Assembly: GCA_034420695.1 (NCBI GenBank)
Contig: DAOULB010000034.1
Location: 1-62,211 of the forward strand
Direction: 5' to 3'
From: Io17-Chloro-G2 sp034420695
GTDB lineage: Bacteria; Chloroflexota; Dehalococcoidia; Lucifugimonadales; UBA3495
Length of the DNA: 62,211 bases
Positions 42,527 through 51,059 of the stretch are shown one piece after another. The notes beneath the pieces were generated by a model. It worked only from the letters and a program-made list of their open reading frames with translations. It had not been told where the DNA came from and did no database searches. Position numbers and translations under genes: made by a program. Every line of letters begins with the position of its first letter. The stretch's first letter is position 1.

Positions 42527-43153
42527 CTATAGGACCTGGTACACCCACGCTTGGTGCAACACTTCGGGCTCACCCTTGGGCAAGGGCTGGAAGGGGTCCG
42601 AAACAGTCACAAGCTTCCAGTTGTTACTGGCTTCGAGTTTATCCTGTGTTTCTTTGAACCCGTCGGTCTCGTAGATGTCGGTCCTCAGGCTGAATACTAT
42701 GTAGCCGCCGGGCTTGGTGATCCTGACCAACTCATCCAGTGATTTCGCGGGAGCATGCCCCACGGTCAGGACCCCTACGGTAATGGTGGCGTCAAAGGCG
42801 TCAGTGGGAAAGCCCAAGGGCTCGCCCATGACCATTTGGTGGAATTCCCGGTACACGTTCTTCGCCTTGGACACGTCCAACATGCCTTGGGAAAGGTCCA
42901 TGGCCACCAATTCGGAATATCCCATACGAGCCAGGATTTCTCCTACCAGCCCAGTTCCGGCGCCCGCGTCCAGGACTCGAGCGCCCTTGTCCACGTACTG
43001 GGAGAAGACCTCACAGCAGCGCTGCGGCGACAACCAGCCGAAGTCGTCCTCCAAGTCCTTGTCGTAGTCGGACGCCCACTGGTCGTACCGCTCCGTCAAT
43101 TCCTCGTTATTGCGGGAGGAATAGACCCATTCGACCCTGTTTTGCTCCGTCAT
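42527..43153 (-). CDS. SAM-dependent methyltransferase (Williams-Beuren/WBSCR27-like)
   Basis: A 208-residue methyltransferase: RYDQWASDYDKDLEDDFGWLSPQRCCEVFSQYV, then motif I ARVLDAGAGTGLVGEIL and VAMDLSQGML. This N-terminal pattern (YD..A..YD.D....Y..P) is typical of the Williams-Beuren-like small methyltransferases of unknown acceptor. Start ATG at 43153; an upstream frame extension has no ribosome site. It lies 49 bases after panD on the same strand. Confidence 0.88.
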   Translation of the reverse strand: MTEQNRVEWVYSSRNNEELTERYDQWASDYDKDLEDDFGWLSPQRCCEVFSQYVDKGARVLDAGAGTGLVGEILARMGYSELVAMDLSQGMLDVSKAKNVYREFHQMVMGEPLGFPTDAFDATITVGVLTVGHAPAKSLDELVRITKPGGYIVFSLRTDIYETDGFKETQDKLEASNNWKLVTVSDPFQPLPKGEPEVLHQAWVYQVL

Positions 43154-43202
43154 AGCTTCACTCAATCTTGGCTGCAAAGCCCCGGAATAACTTTGAAACT
43201 GT

Positions 43203-43574
43203 TCAGTGGACGCCTTGGGGTTCCTGTACCTCGCCCAAGTACTCCACGAACCGGTTTTGCCGGTCAACCAAGATCATCTTGGGGTCAATCGGCTCCTCGG
43301 TAACTTCAAAGGAAAGGATGATGAGGCAATCGCCTTCATCGACCAGCTTGGCCGCTGCTCCTTGGACCGAGATGTCACCTTCACCGTATGGCCCAGGCAG
43401 GACGTAGGTTTCAAATCGGTTGCCGTTGTTGATGTCACAAATGAGTACTTTTTCGTACTCCCACAGGTCAACCTTTTCCATCAGTGCCTGGTCAATTACG
43501 ATACTGCCAACGTAGTCTTCGTTACGATCGGTTACGTAGGCCCGGTGAATTTTTGATCTCAGGACTTCCCTCAA
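43203..43574 (-). CDS. panD: Aspartate 1-decarboxylase
   Basis: Makes beta-alanine for pantothenate. The proenzyme cleaves itself between Gly23 and Ser24 (YVGSIVIDQ) to form the pyruvoyl cofactor; SKIHRAYVT (catalytic Lys8), NGNRFETYVLPGPYGEGDISVQGAAA and the Tyr/Asn/Arg residues of the site are present. 123 residues, normal length. Two starts are possible: GTG at 43580, whose GGAGG is one base away, and TTG at 43574 with GGAGG seven bases upstream; I choose the TTG. It is the third CoA-route gene in the window. Confidence 0.93.
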   Translation of the reverse strand: MREVLRSKIHRAYVTDRNEDYVGSIVIDQALMEKVDLWEYEKVLICDINNGNRFETYVLPGPYGEGDISVQGAAAKLVDEGDCLIILSFEVTEEPIDPKMILVDRQNRFVEYLGEVQEPQGVH

Positions 43575-44038
43575 GAGCACACCTCCAAATGCGCGTTTTG
43601 CTTATTGCAAGCAGGTACGAAGAATCACTGTGTTGGTCGGAAGCAGGCGGCGTCGCAAGGCAAATTGCCTTGCGGAACGCACAAGCGTCTATACGAAGAT
43701 CAGTGGGAAACCGGGAAGAGAGGGGCCGCCTGAAGTGACCCGAATAGTGGTGCTATTCGAGTACCTAAGGCTCGCAGGGGATGGTGGGAACCCGGCGGGT
43801 TCTGGCGTGGGGGTGAAGTATGCCGACCGCCTGTTGATCGTGAGAATAATAGTCGTAAGTTGTTCGGGAGCCCTGTAAGGAGGGCCCGGTATATGTACAG
43901 AAGTACAACATTAGCTCGCTCGCAGTGACCGCAAGGCTTGGCTGGAGCCTTGGTTCCCGGTCCTTCTGAATGAGGGTCTGTTGAGAACGAAATGGAGTCT
44001 AACAGGGCTCTCCCGCATCGTCAACCGTGAGTAATGAT
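43575..44038 (-). other. Gene-free region upstream of panD with several hairpins (candidate leader or ncRNA)
   Basis: About 460 bases between dnaE and panD. It holds a nearly perfect hairpin CGCAAGGCAA-A-TTGCCTTGCG (43654-43674), CGAATAG-TGGTG-CTATTCG (43741-43759), GAACCC-GGC-GGGTTC and a GGGCCC-rich hairpin near 43868-43890. Short frames here have no family resemblance. Pantothenate genes of Chloroflexi are known to carry the pan-motif RNA, but I cannot confirm its consensus by eye. Confidence 0.35.
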
Positions 44039-47000
44039 TCAGACCGATAGGGGCGCCGCCCTGTCCTGCAGAATTTCGGCCTTGTTGTGGCCCAACAGGG
44101 TCTCCAAGCGCTCTTGGAGCGTGGTGCAATAGCCCGTGCTGACGGTGGGCAAGTCCATCACCACCCGGTGCCCCCCGGTGTGGATCTGCAACCTTATCTT
44201 GTCGCTGCCGGGATACTCCAGCAACACTCCCACGACTTCCCTCAGCAGGTGTGCATCCGCCGAGGCGTCTTCAGTTTCCATTACGTCTATCGACACTGTC
44301 CTGCCGCCGCTTTCGGAGGCTGCCATGCCGTTCCCGGGGCCCTCTGAGACCCGCCTGCCATTACCGTTCTCGGCGGCGCCGTTCTGGTAGCTCTGCCGCT
44401 GGCCTTGGCCATTATCAACACTGCCGTTTTGCGCTGCCAGCGGCCCTGCTTTCCGTTCCACCGGCTGTCGGTTAGCCGGCTCCTCTACTTCAAGGGCGGT
44501 GCTGGCGGGACTGGATGGTGGCCCCTCTGATTCGTTCACTGCCCGCCCAACCTGCAGGGATTCAACCTTCTGGCAGACGAGAGAAGGACCATCTCCCTGG
44601 AACCGCAGCTTGCCCGTAATATTCAGCAAGCTGCCTTCCCGCCAAGCATCCTTTGTCCGCTCGAGAACGTCGGGCCAGACCACAACTTCCAATGGCCCGT
44701 CCACCAATTCCAGACCGACGATCAGGAACCTTTTCTGCTCCCGGGTTTCCCTGTAGGTTATCGATGCTGCGCTGCCGGCAACCGAGATCACCTGCCCCTT
44801 CGCGTCTTCGTCTATCTGCTCCAAGGACGTAACCGCTCCGGAGCCCGCTTCCTTCGCCAGTTCCCTCAAAGGGTTGTAAGACAAGGAAACTCCCAGAAGC
44901 TCCCGCTCCCATGCCGCCTTTTCTTGGCCCGTCGCGTCGGAACTGTCCAACACTATGCCAGGCGCCTCCGGAAGGCTCGACCCGGAGGGCCCTCCGAACA
45001 TGCTGGTCTGTCCGGATTCCCGTGCCCTGGCTTCCGCTTGCGCGGTCGCAACGATCTGGTCCAGCACCGTGAGCAAAGATCCGCGTGTTCCCAAGCTGTC
45101 GAACGAGCCTGCCTTAACCATGCTTTCCAGGGTACGGCGATTGAGGCTCCTGGAACCCGCCCGGCGGCAGAAGTCATCGATGGAACCAAACTCCCCGTTC
45201 TCCTTCCGGTCGGCCACCAAGGGCCTTACCGCTCCTTCTCCCACCGACTTGATTGCCGCCAGTCCCACTCGCAGGGCCGGCTTCGTTGCCACGGTGGAGC
45301 CCGCTTCCGTTGCAGGGACTTGGTCGATGGAAAAGAACTCTTCCGACCGGTTGATATCTGGCAACAGGACCGGGATGTTCAGTCTGAAACACTCATTTAT
45401 GGTCCCAGCTACTTTTTCCGGGTTGTCCAACCTGGAATTGATCACCGAGGCCATGTATTCCACCGGATAATGCGCCTTGAAATACGCAGTCCAGTAGGAG
45501 ATCAGGGCATAGCTGACGCTGTGGGCCTTGTTGAAGGCATATCCGGCAAACGGCTCTATCAGGTCAAAGACTTGCACGGCCAGCTCCCGGTCAAATCCCT
45601 TGTCCAAAGCCCCGGCAACAAACCGGTCCCTTTCCTGGCCCATAAGGGAGGAAATCTTCTTGCCCATTGCCTTGCGGACAATGTCGGCTGCGCCCAAGGA
45701 ATATCCGGCGAACTGCTGCAGGATGAGCAGCACCTGGTCCTGGTACACAATGACCCCGTAGGTCTCATCCAGCAGGTCTTTCAGGCTGGGATGGGGATAA
45801 CTGATTTCCACCCGCCCGAACTTGGCGTCTATAAACCTGTCGATATGTTCCATGGGGCCTGGACGGTAAAGCGCAATCATCGCTGAAATCTCCCCTAAGT
45901 TGGAGGGTTTCAGGTCCTTGATGTAACGCTGCATCCCGGCGCTTTCCAGTTGGAACACGTCATTGGTGTAGCCCGAGGAGAGCAGTTCGAACGTCCCTGC
46001 ATCGTTCAACGGCAGCCGGTTCAGGTCTATGGTTATGCCCTTGCTTTCCTGCACCAGCTTGACGGCCCGATCCAGGATGGTCAGGTTGGTCAACCCCAGG
46101 AAGTCCATTTTCAGCAGACCCAACTTTGCAACCGGGTCCATGGAAAACTGGGTCATCAGCACCGGGCTGCTTTCATCCCCCCTGGTCGGCCTCTGCAACG
46201 GCACCGTTCCAGTCAGTGGCTCGTCCGCTATCAGCACTCCGGCAGCATGGGTGCTGACGTGGTGTACTATGCCCTCCAACCCCTGTGCGGTGTCCACCAA
46301 TTTGTGGACCGCTTCTTCCTGCTGATAGGCGGTTTCCAACTCAGGGTTCACCCTGAGCGCGTCCTCCAGTGTCCTGGCCTTGAAAGGCACCATCCGGGCC
46401 ACCCGGTCAACGTCGCCGTAGGACATGGCCAACGCCCGGCCAACGTCGCGGAGGGCCGCCCGGGCCCCCAGGGTCCCGAAGGTGATTATCTGAGCGACGT
46501 TCTCCTTTCCGTACCTGTCGATGACGTAGTGCAACACTTCGTCCCGGCGGTCATCCTGGAAGTCCAAGTCTATGTCGGGCAACTCCTTCCGTTCCAAGTT
46601 CAAGAACCGCTCGAACACCAACCGGTACTCCAAGGGGTCAACTATCGTGATGCCCAGGCAGTAAAGGGCAACGCTCCCCGCGGCGCTGCCCCGCACCCCA
46701 TACATGATGTTGTTCTTGCGGGCAAAGTCGATGATGTCCCAAACAACCAGGAAGTAATCGGCGAAATTGGTCTGGTGGATTACTTCCAGTTCGTACCTGA
46801 GCCGGTCTTCCTCCCCTGGAGTTGCCCTGGGATACCTCTCCCTGAACCCCTGCCAGCACAATTGGGACAGGTACTCCAAAGAGTCCATACCCCCGGGCGT
46901 CGGGTACTTGGGCAGGTGGGTCTGCTCAAATCCCAAGTCCACGTTGCACATGTCGGCAACGAACTGGGTGTTTTCTACGGCTTCGGGAAAGTCCTTGAAC

Positions 47001-47752
47001 AGCAGCGCCATTTCCTGGGGGCTCTTGATGTAGTACGAGTCCTCCTCCATGCGTAGCCGCTTTTCATCATTGACCGTGGTGTTTGTCTGGATGCAGATGT
47101 ATATGTCCTGGAGGGGAGCGTCGCCCTGGTGGACGTAATGGGCGTCATTGGTTGCCACCAACGGCAGACCCGACTCCCTGCTGATGGTTACCAGGCCCTC
47201 GTTGATCTTGGGCAGTTGTTCTATGTGCTGGTGGTTCTGCAACTCCAGGAAGTAGCCGTCTCCGAACAGCTCCCGGTACCAACCCACGGCCCGGCGGGCT
47301 TCGTCCATGCTCCCTTGCGCGATGAGCCTGGGCACCTCCGCCGAGGGACAACCGGACAGGGCGGCCAAACCGCCGCAATGCTTTTCCAACAGTTCCTTGT
47401 CGATGCGGGGCTTGTAATGGAACCCTTCGACATGGGCCAAGGTAAGCAGTTGCATCAGGTTCCGGTAGCCTTGGTTATCCCTGGCCAGTAGCACCAAGTG
47501 GTTCGGGCTGCGCTCCCCGCCGCTCTTGTCGTGTCGGCTGCCGTGGGCTACATAAACCTCACATCCGATGATCGGCTTGATACCGGCTTCCTTGCACGCC
47601 GAGTAAAAGTCCACAACACCATAGAAGGTGCCGTGGTCGGTAATGGCCAGGGACTCCATGCCCAAGTCCTTGGTGCGTTTGACCAGTTCCGGAATCCGGC
47701 TGATCCCGTCCAGCATGCTGTATTCGGTGTGAACGTGTAGATGGGTAAACAC
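44039..47752 (-). CDS. dnaE: DNA polymerase III alpha subunit
   Basis: The 1237-residue replicative polymerase. PHP domain at the N-terminus (HLHVHTEYSMLDGIS, AITDHGTFYG, IIGCEVYV, NHLVLLARD, SGCPSAEV, VATNDAHYV) keeps all nine metal ligands, so it may proofread. The polymerase core shows YGVRGSAAGSVALYCLGIT, LPDIDLDFQDDRRDEV (catalytic Asp) and the finger domain; the C-terminal part (about 930-1100) is the OB-fold domain, followed by a Gly/Asn/Gln-rich linker and a C-terminal tail. Start GTG at 47752. Confidence 0.96.
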   Translation of the reverse strand: MFTHLHVHTEYSMLDGISRIPELVKRTKDLGMESLAITDHGTFYGVVDFYSACKEAGIKPIIGCEVYVAHGSRHDKSGGERSPNHLVLLARDNQGYRNLMQLLTLAHVEGFHYKPRIDKELLEKHCGGLAALSGCPSAEVPRLIAQGSMDEARRAVGWYRELFGDGYFLELQNHQHIEQLPKINEGLVTISRESGLPLVATNDAHYVHQGDAPLQDIYICIQTNTTVNDEKRLRMEEDSYYIKSPQEMALLFKDFPEAVENTQFVADMCNVDLGFEQTHLPKYPTPGGMDSLEYLSQLCWQGFRERYPRATPGEEDRLRYELEVIHQTNFADYFLVVWDIIDFARKNNIMYGVRGSAAGSVALYCLGITIVDPLEYRLVFERFLNLERKELPDIDLDFQDDRRDEVLHYVIDRYGKENVAQIITFGTLGARAALRDVGRALAMSYGDVDRVARMVPFKARTLEDALRVNPELETAYQQEEAVHKLVDTAQGLEGIVHHVSTHAAGVLIADEPLTGTVPLQRPTRGDESSPVLMTQFSMDPVAKLGLLKMDFLGLTNLTILDRAVKLVQESKGITIDLNRLPLNDAGTFELLSSGYTNDVFQLESAGMQRYIKDLKPSNLGEISAMIALYRPGPMEHIDRFIDAKFGRVEISYPHPSLKDLLDETYGVIVYQDQVLLILQQFAGYSLGAADIVRKAMGKKISSLMGQERDRFVAGALDKGFDRELAVQVFDLIEPFAGYAFNKAHSVSYALISYWTAYFKAHYPVEYMASVINSRLDNPEKVAGTINECFRLNIPVLLPDINRSEEFFSIDQVPATEAGSTVATKPALRVGLAAIKSVGEGAVRPLVADRKENGEFGSIDDFCRRAGSRSLNRRTLESMVKAGSFDSLGTRGSLLTVLDQIVATAQAEARARESGQTSMFGGPSGSSLPEAPGIVLDSSDATGQEKAAWERELLGVSLSYNPLRELAKEAGSGAVTSLEQIDEDAKGQVISVAGSAASITYRETREQKRFLIVGLELVDGPLEVVVWPDVLERTKDAWREGSLLNITGKLRFQGDGPSLVCQKVESLQVGRAVNESEGPPSSPASTALEVEEPANRQPVERKAGPLAAQNGSVDNGQGQRQSYQNGAAENGNGRRVSEGPGNGMAASESGGRTVSIDVMETEDASADAHLLREVVGVLLEYPGSDKIRLQIHTGGHRVVMDLPTVSTGYCTTLQERLETLLGHNKAEILQDRAAPLSV

Positions 47753-48104
47753 TTAGCCTCTGCCCTCCCCCAAGTGGGACCCCGCCCCCTCCTCTTGACT
47801 ACCCTGCCGAATCCTATCTTAACCCTGGCCTGTTAGGGTGCTGTCAAGGGGAAATTCACTAGATATTGTAATCTGGCCAAGCACTGGTACCACTGGTGGA
47901 CGCCACCAAAGAAAGCATCCCCCTGCTTCACTCCCAGTCCTTCACAGCTCCAGGCTCCGAATGCCCTTATCCTCAGCATAACCCAGTGTCTGGAAATATC
48001 AACCCGGCCAAGGCCATTTGAAAAAACAAACCGGGCCGGTCCTTGTGACCGGCCCGGTTTGAAAGCGGCAGATTAGGAGTTGCCTGTCACGGCGTCTGCA
48101 GGGG
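47753..48104. other. Gene-free gap of about 350 bases with a terminator
   Basis: Between dnaE and a small zinc-ribbon gene, both minus strand. Apart from the terminator at 48021-48060 I see no element; the promoter of dnaE should be here but no convincing hexamer pair is visible. Confidence 0.5.
48021..48060 (-). terminator. Terminator of the small zinc-ribbon gene
   Basis: On the minus strand, a perfect 14-bp stem AAACCGGGCCGGTC with 5-base loop, followed by G and six T. It closes the gene at 48105-48374. Confidence 0.9.
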
Positions 48105-48374
48105 TTATTCCTCTTCGTCTTCCTCGGAGTCTTCGGCCAGCTTTGTTACCGGCTTCACCAACCCTTGGGAATCCTCCAGACTGTTCCGGTTTGCCAGCCT
48201 GGAATCACCCCACGTGGCGGCCTCAACGTAGTTCTTGAACTCCCGAACTTCGCCACAGCGTTGGCACACACCTTGGCTGACCGGTCCGTCTGCCGGTTGA
48301 ATCGACCAGTGATGGCGGCAAATTTCCGACCCTGCGGATTCGGGTTGGAGCGGTTGAGTTATCTGTTGTGTCAT
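48105..48374 (-). CDS. Small zinc-ribbon-like protein
   Basis: An 89-residue protein with candidate zinc ligands Cys19, His21/His22, Cys37 and Cys40 in the pattern C-R-H-H-W-S-I ... V-C-Q-R-C-G-E-V-R-E-F-K-N-Y, followed by an acidic tail that ends EEDEEE. Short proteins with this pattern are frequent in Chloroflexota; function unknown. Its own terminator and long flanking gaps suggest a single-gene transcript. Confidence 0.75.
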   Translation of the reverse strand: MTQQITQPLQPESAGSEICRHHWSIQPADGPVSQGVCQRCGEVREFKNYVEAATWGDSRLANRNSLEDSQGLVKPVTKLAEDSEEDEEE

Positions 48375-48572
48375 GGACTTCGTCCTCGAAAACCTGTTGC
48401 GTTATTGTACCAATTATGGCCGGGATTCGTCAAACGACTACCAGTGATAGTTGACGAAATCTCAAAAAAACGACCCAGTGGTACGGACTTAAGGCAGTTG
48501 GTGACGGATTCGATAAGCCGGGAGGCTACAGCGCCAACAGGTCGCCTGTCGGGACCAAGGGGAGTGCCGGCG

Positions 48573-49655
48573 CTAACCTTCTGTCCCGCTCCCTATTTGT
48601 CTGGTCACCATCCTGGTTACCCCCCATCCCGCAAGCCACGCCGAATGACGCCCGTCTCCCCCGGCGACGAAAACGGCAATGTCCTCCGGCGTCCTGACAA
48701 TGGGCACCAGTGTCGACGGGTTCGTCTCGTCCACCCACGCCGGCCAGTTGCGGTTGCCGTAGTGGGCTACCCCGGCCAGCCGCTGCAGGGGCAGCCGGGC
48801 GTTCTGGAACATGTACTCCCTCACGTCGGCCTTGGACAGTCCCGAAGCCGCCACGTCCGAGGCATGTTCCGGGCACAGCACCAGCACGATTTGCGAACCG
48901 GTGCCCAACTGGTAGTAGTTAGCGATACCGTCGGCCTTCATGGTGCCAACGATGGTCTGCATCACTTCCAAGCCGGTGGCCACCGTGGTCTCCATCACCG
49001 GGTAAATGCCCCTTATTCCCGCTACTGTAACGATACTATCCCCGGGGTTGAACCCCAGTTCGATGTGCCGCGGCTCCCAAGGACTGCGCTCTTCGTTTTC
49101 GGCAAAGCAGAAGGTGTACCGGCCCGGGAATGCCAAGGTAGCCTTGTCCATCTCTCCCGGCACCTGGCCACCCAAATTCCTGATGATCAAACGCAGGGCC
49201 CGGCCTATCGAAGCGTTGGCCCGGAACCCCGGGCCAAAGGCCCCGGCGTCGCCGTTGATTCCCAACCTTTGAGCCTCCGGGCCGTTGACTATCACCACCG
49301 GCGCTGCCCCGCCCGTGGTTGAGGAGACGCCGGCAACGTTAAACTCTTCCTCCAAGACCGCCTGCACCGCAGCTACCACCACGGGAAAATATTCCGGACG
49401 GCAACCCGCCATCACGGCGTTTATAGCCACTTTCTCCAGGGTCACCCGGGCGTTTCGCGGCTGGATGGTGCCCAGCGAGATAGAGGGGTCCTCGCCATAA
49501 CCGGCCAGCATCCCCCGCACCAACCCCTCCGTTGGAGGAACCACCGGAAGGCCGTCGGTCCAGCCCTGCTCCCAGCAGTAGTCCTGGATGGCGTCATAAG
49601 AGTCCGGCACTTCCACCCGCCGGGACTGGAGGGCAGGGGTCGAATCCAGGGTCAT
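48573..49655 (-). CDS. Uncharacterised conserved protein, last gene of the UGSC cluster
   Basis: A 360-residue soluble protein. The most conserved-looking stretches are QDYCWEQGWTDGLPVVPPTE, VTLEKVAINAVMAGCRPEYFPVV, APVVIVNGPEAQRLGINGDAGAFGPGFRANASIGRALRLI and FCFAENEERSPWEPRHIE. I recall proteins of this pattern, of unknown function, near UGSC proteins, but that recollection is not proof. Start ATG at 49655 overlaps the AIM24-like stop by 4 bases (ATGA) with AAGGGGG before it; the longer frame reads into that gene. Tight coupling implies a joint role with the AIM24-like and UGSC proteins. Confidence 0.75.
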   Translation of the reverse strand: MTLDSTPALQSRRVEVPDSYDAIQDYCWEQGWTDGLPVVPPTEGLVRGMLAGYGEDPSISLGTIQPRNARVTLEKVAINAVMAGCRPEYFPVVVAAVQAVLEEEFNVAGVSSTTGGAAPVVIVNGPEAQRLGINGDAGAFGPGFRANASIGRALRLIIRNLGGQVPGEMDKATLAFPGRYTFCFAENEERSPWEPRHIELGFNPGDSIVTVAGIRGIYPVMETTVATGLEVMQTIVGTMKADGIANYYQLGTGSQIVLVLCPEHASDVAASGLSKADVREYMFQNARLPLQRLAGVAHYGNRNWPAWVDETNPSTLVPIVRTPEDIAVFVAGGDGRHSAWLAGWGVTRMVTRQIGSGTEG

Positions 49656-50344
49656 TCCCCCTTTCCCGGTGAGGGAAGAAACGGGATGATCTTGTTCGCC
49701 AAGGAGGCAAGGTTCCGGGTCTGGACCCATACGTGGCCGCTGCCCTGGAACTTCATCACCAGCCCTTCCCCGCCGGCAATCAGCGAACGGAGTCCGCCCA
49801 CCTTGCCTATGGAATACTCCACATCGTCGGTGAAGGCCACCAAGTGACCGGTGTCAACCACCAGTTCCTTTCCCGGTTCCACTGGAAGTTGCTTGATGGC
49901 GCCGTAGGAATTGTAGTAAACCGTACCCTCATCCCGTTCCGTGTAGGCCCTGAGAAAGAAGAGACTCTCTCCGCTGAAGAAGCCCCGGAATCCCTGGAAC
50001 TGGGAATCCGTCTGGACTGTTTCGGTGCATGCCAGAAAGGAGCTGGACTGGATAAACAGGTTGCGCCCCGGCGCCAGGGGGAATGAACCAATGTCCCCGG
50101 GAGTTGCCGGCGCCAAGCTTACCTGTCCGCCCACTCCTCCGGCGGTGAAGGTATTGATGAAGAAGGACTCTCCCCCCAGCATCCTGCGGAAGCCGCCGAA
50201 AATGCCGCCTCCGCCGGACCCGGTCTTCATCTCAACCCCTTGCTGGGCCACCATTGACCCCGGTTCCGCCTTGATGCTTTCACCGGGTTCCAAGTCGAAG
50301 GTGAGCATGGAATAGCTGGGGTTGAATTCAATAGTAGTATTCAC
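49652..50344 (-). CDS. AIM24-family protein
   Basis: A 230-residue protein of the AIM24/TIGR00266 family, a double beta-helix of tandem strands: MLTFDLEPGESIKAEPGSMVAQQGVEMKTGSGGGGIFGGFRRMLGGESFFINTFTA at the N-terminus and DTGHLVAFTDDVEYSIGKVGGLRSLIAGGEGLVMKFQGSGHVWVQTRN near the end. Length is normal. The family's function in bacteria is unknown. Located between the UGSC gene (55 bases upstream) and the 360-residue gene. Confidence 0.9.
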   Translation of the reverse strand: MNTTIEFNPSYSMLTFDLEPGESIKAEPGSMVAQQGVEMKTGSGGGGIFGGFRRMLGGESFFINTFTAGGVGGQVSLAPATPGDIGSFPLAPGRNLFIQSSSFLACTETVQTDSQFQGFRGFFSGESLFFLRAYTERDEGTVYYNSYGAIKQLPVEPGKELVVDTGHLVAFTDDVEYSIGKVGGLRSLIAGGEGLVMKFQGSGHVWVQTRNLASLANKIIPFLPSPGKGE

Positions 50345-50399
50345 TCTCCCGCCAGTGACGCTTTAGCGCCTAAAATTGAGTAAATAAAACTGGCCCCGG

Positions 50400-50942
50400 C
50401 TACTGATTAGCCAGCAACCCCACTATCTCGGGAGCGTACTCGTGGGCCATCTGCCGCACTTCCTCCACGCTGCGGACAGCCAGGGGGCTGGGAATTACAA
50501 CGATGCGGGCCCCAGGCATGCCCAAGGCGGTTGCCCTTGCCTGGGCCGCCCGGGTGAAGGCGCTGGTTATAACGCTGACCGAAGGCACTCCCCGTGACTC
50601 GGTGACTACTGTATCGTGGAGACCCCACGCCGTGCAGGAGCCTCAATCGGCCACCCCGTGCACCAAGGCGTCGCACTGTCCCGTCAATGCATCCAATGTC
50701 TCCCCGCCGCAGGCCGCGCTGTAGGTGAACTTCTTGGCGTATATCACTTTCCCGACGCCGTAGCCGTCCACCATCACCCGCTCCAACTCTTCCAGGAAGG
50801 CGTCGGCGTGGTACTTGCGGTTTTCCAGCAGCCCGATGGTCTTGCCTTCCAGGCTGGGCAACCGGTTGCTCAGTCGCAGTTCATCGGGCGTGTCTTCGGC
50901 GCGAGGGTCCAGGAGCTGGACTGTCCCCGTTGGAATAACCAT
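50400..50942 (-). CDS. UGSC-family selenoprotein, read through in-frame TGA
   Basis: One 180-residue gene interrupted by a TGA at 50645-50643. Before it: a Rossmann-like LEGKTIGLLENRKYHADAFLEELERVMV and CDALVHGVAD; after it in the same frame: GSCTAWGLHDTVVTESRG, then VPSVSVITSAFTRAAQARATALGMPGARIVVIPSP, ending at a TAG. The decoded centre, D-U100-G-S-C103-T, is the motif for which the UGSC (seleno)protein family is named; other members have Cys at U. A SECIS-type hairpin follows the TGA. The frame stays intact for 80 residues after the TGA and both halves belong to one family, so a pseudogene is unlikely. ATG has GGGGAGG seven bases upstream. Function of the family is unknown; a U/C redox pair is suggested. 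No selA, selB or tRNA-Sec is in the window. Confidence 0.9.
50609..50642 (-). promoter_or_regulatory. Bacterial SECIS element
   Basis: Directly after the TGA on the minus strand: CGUGG-GGUCU-CCACG, a 5-bp stem with a 5-base loop. The loop occupies bases 19-23 after the TGA (50624-50620), the same loop sequence and the same distance as in E. coli fdhF. A lower stem CUG/CAG (bases 6-8 with 32-34) can also form. In known systems SelB binds this loop to insert selenocysteine. Confidence 0.8.
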
Positions 50943-51059
50943 TGCGCTGCCTCCCCAAAATCAAATCAGGCCGCAAACAAAAAAGGGAGCCTGGCCGCGG
51001 CCCGGCGGCGCATCCTCCCCGGAACAAAAGAGTCTTCCAGTCCCTTTTAATCGCTCGTT

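Noticed and set aside
50400..50942. UGSC locus read as a pseudogene or as two separate genes
   Set aside because: Only one stop interrupts it, it falls on the family's Sec position, the frame is kept on both sides and a SECIS-type hairpin follows. The second part also has no ribosome site of its own.
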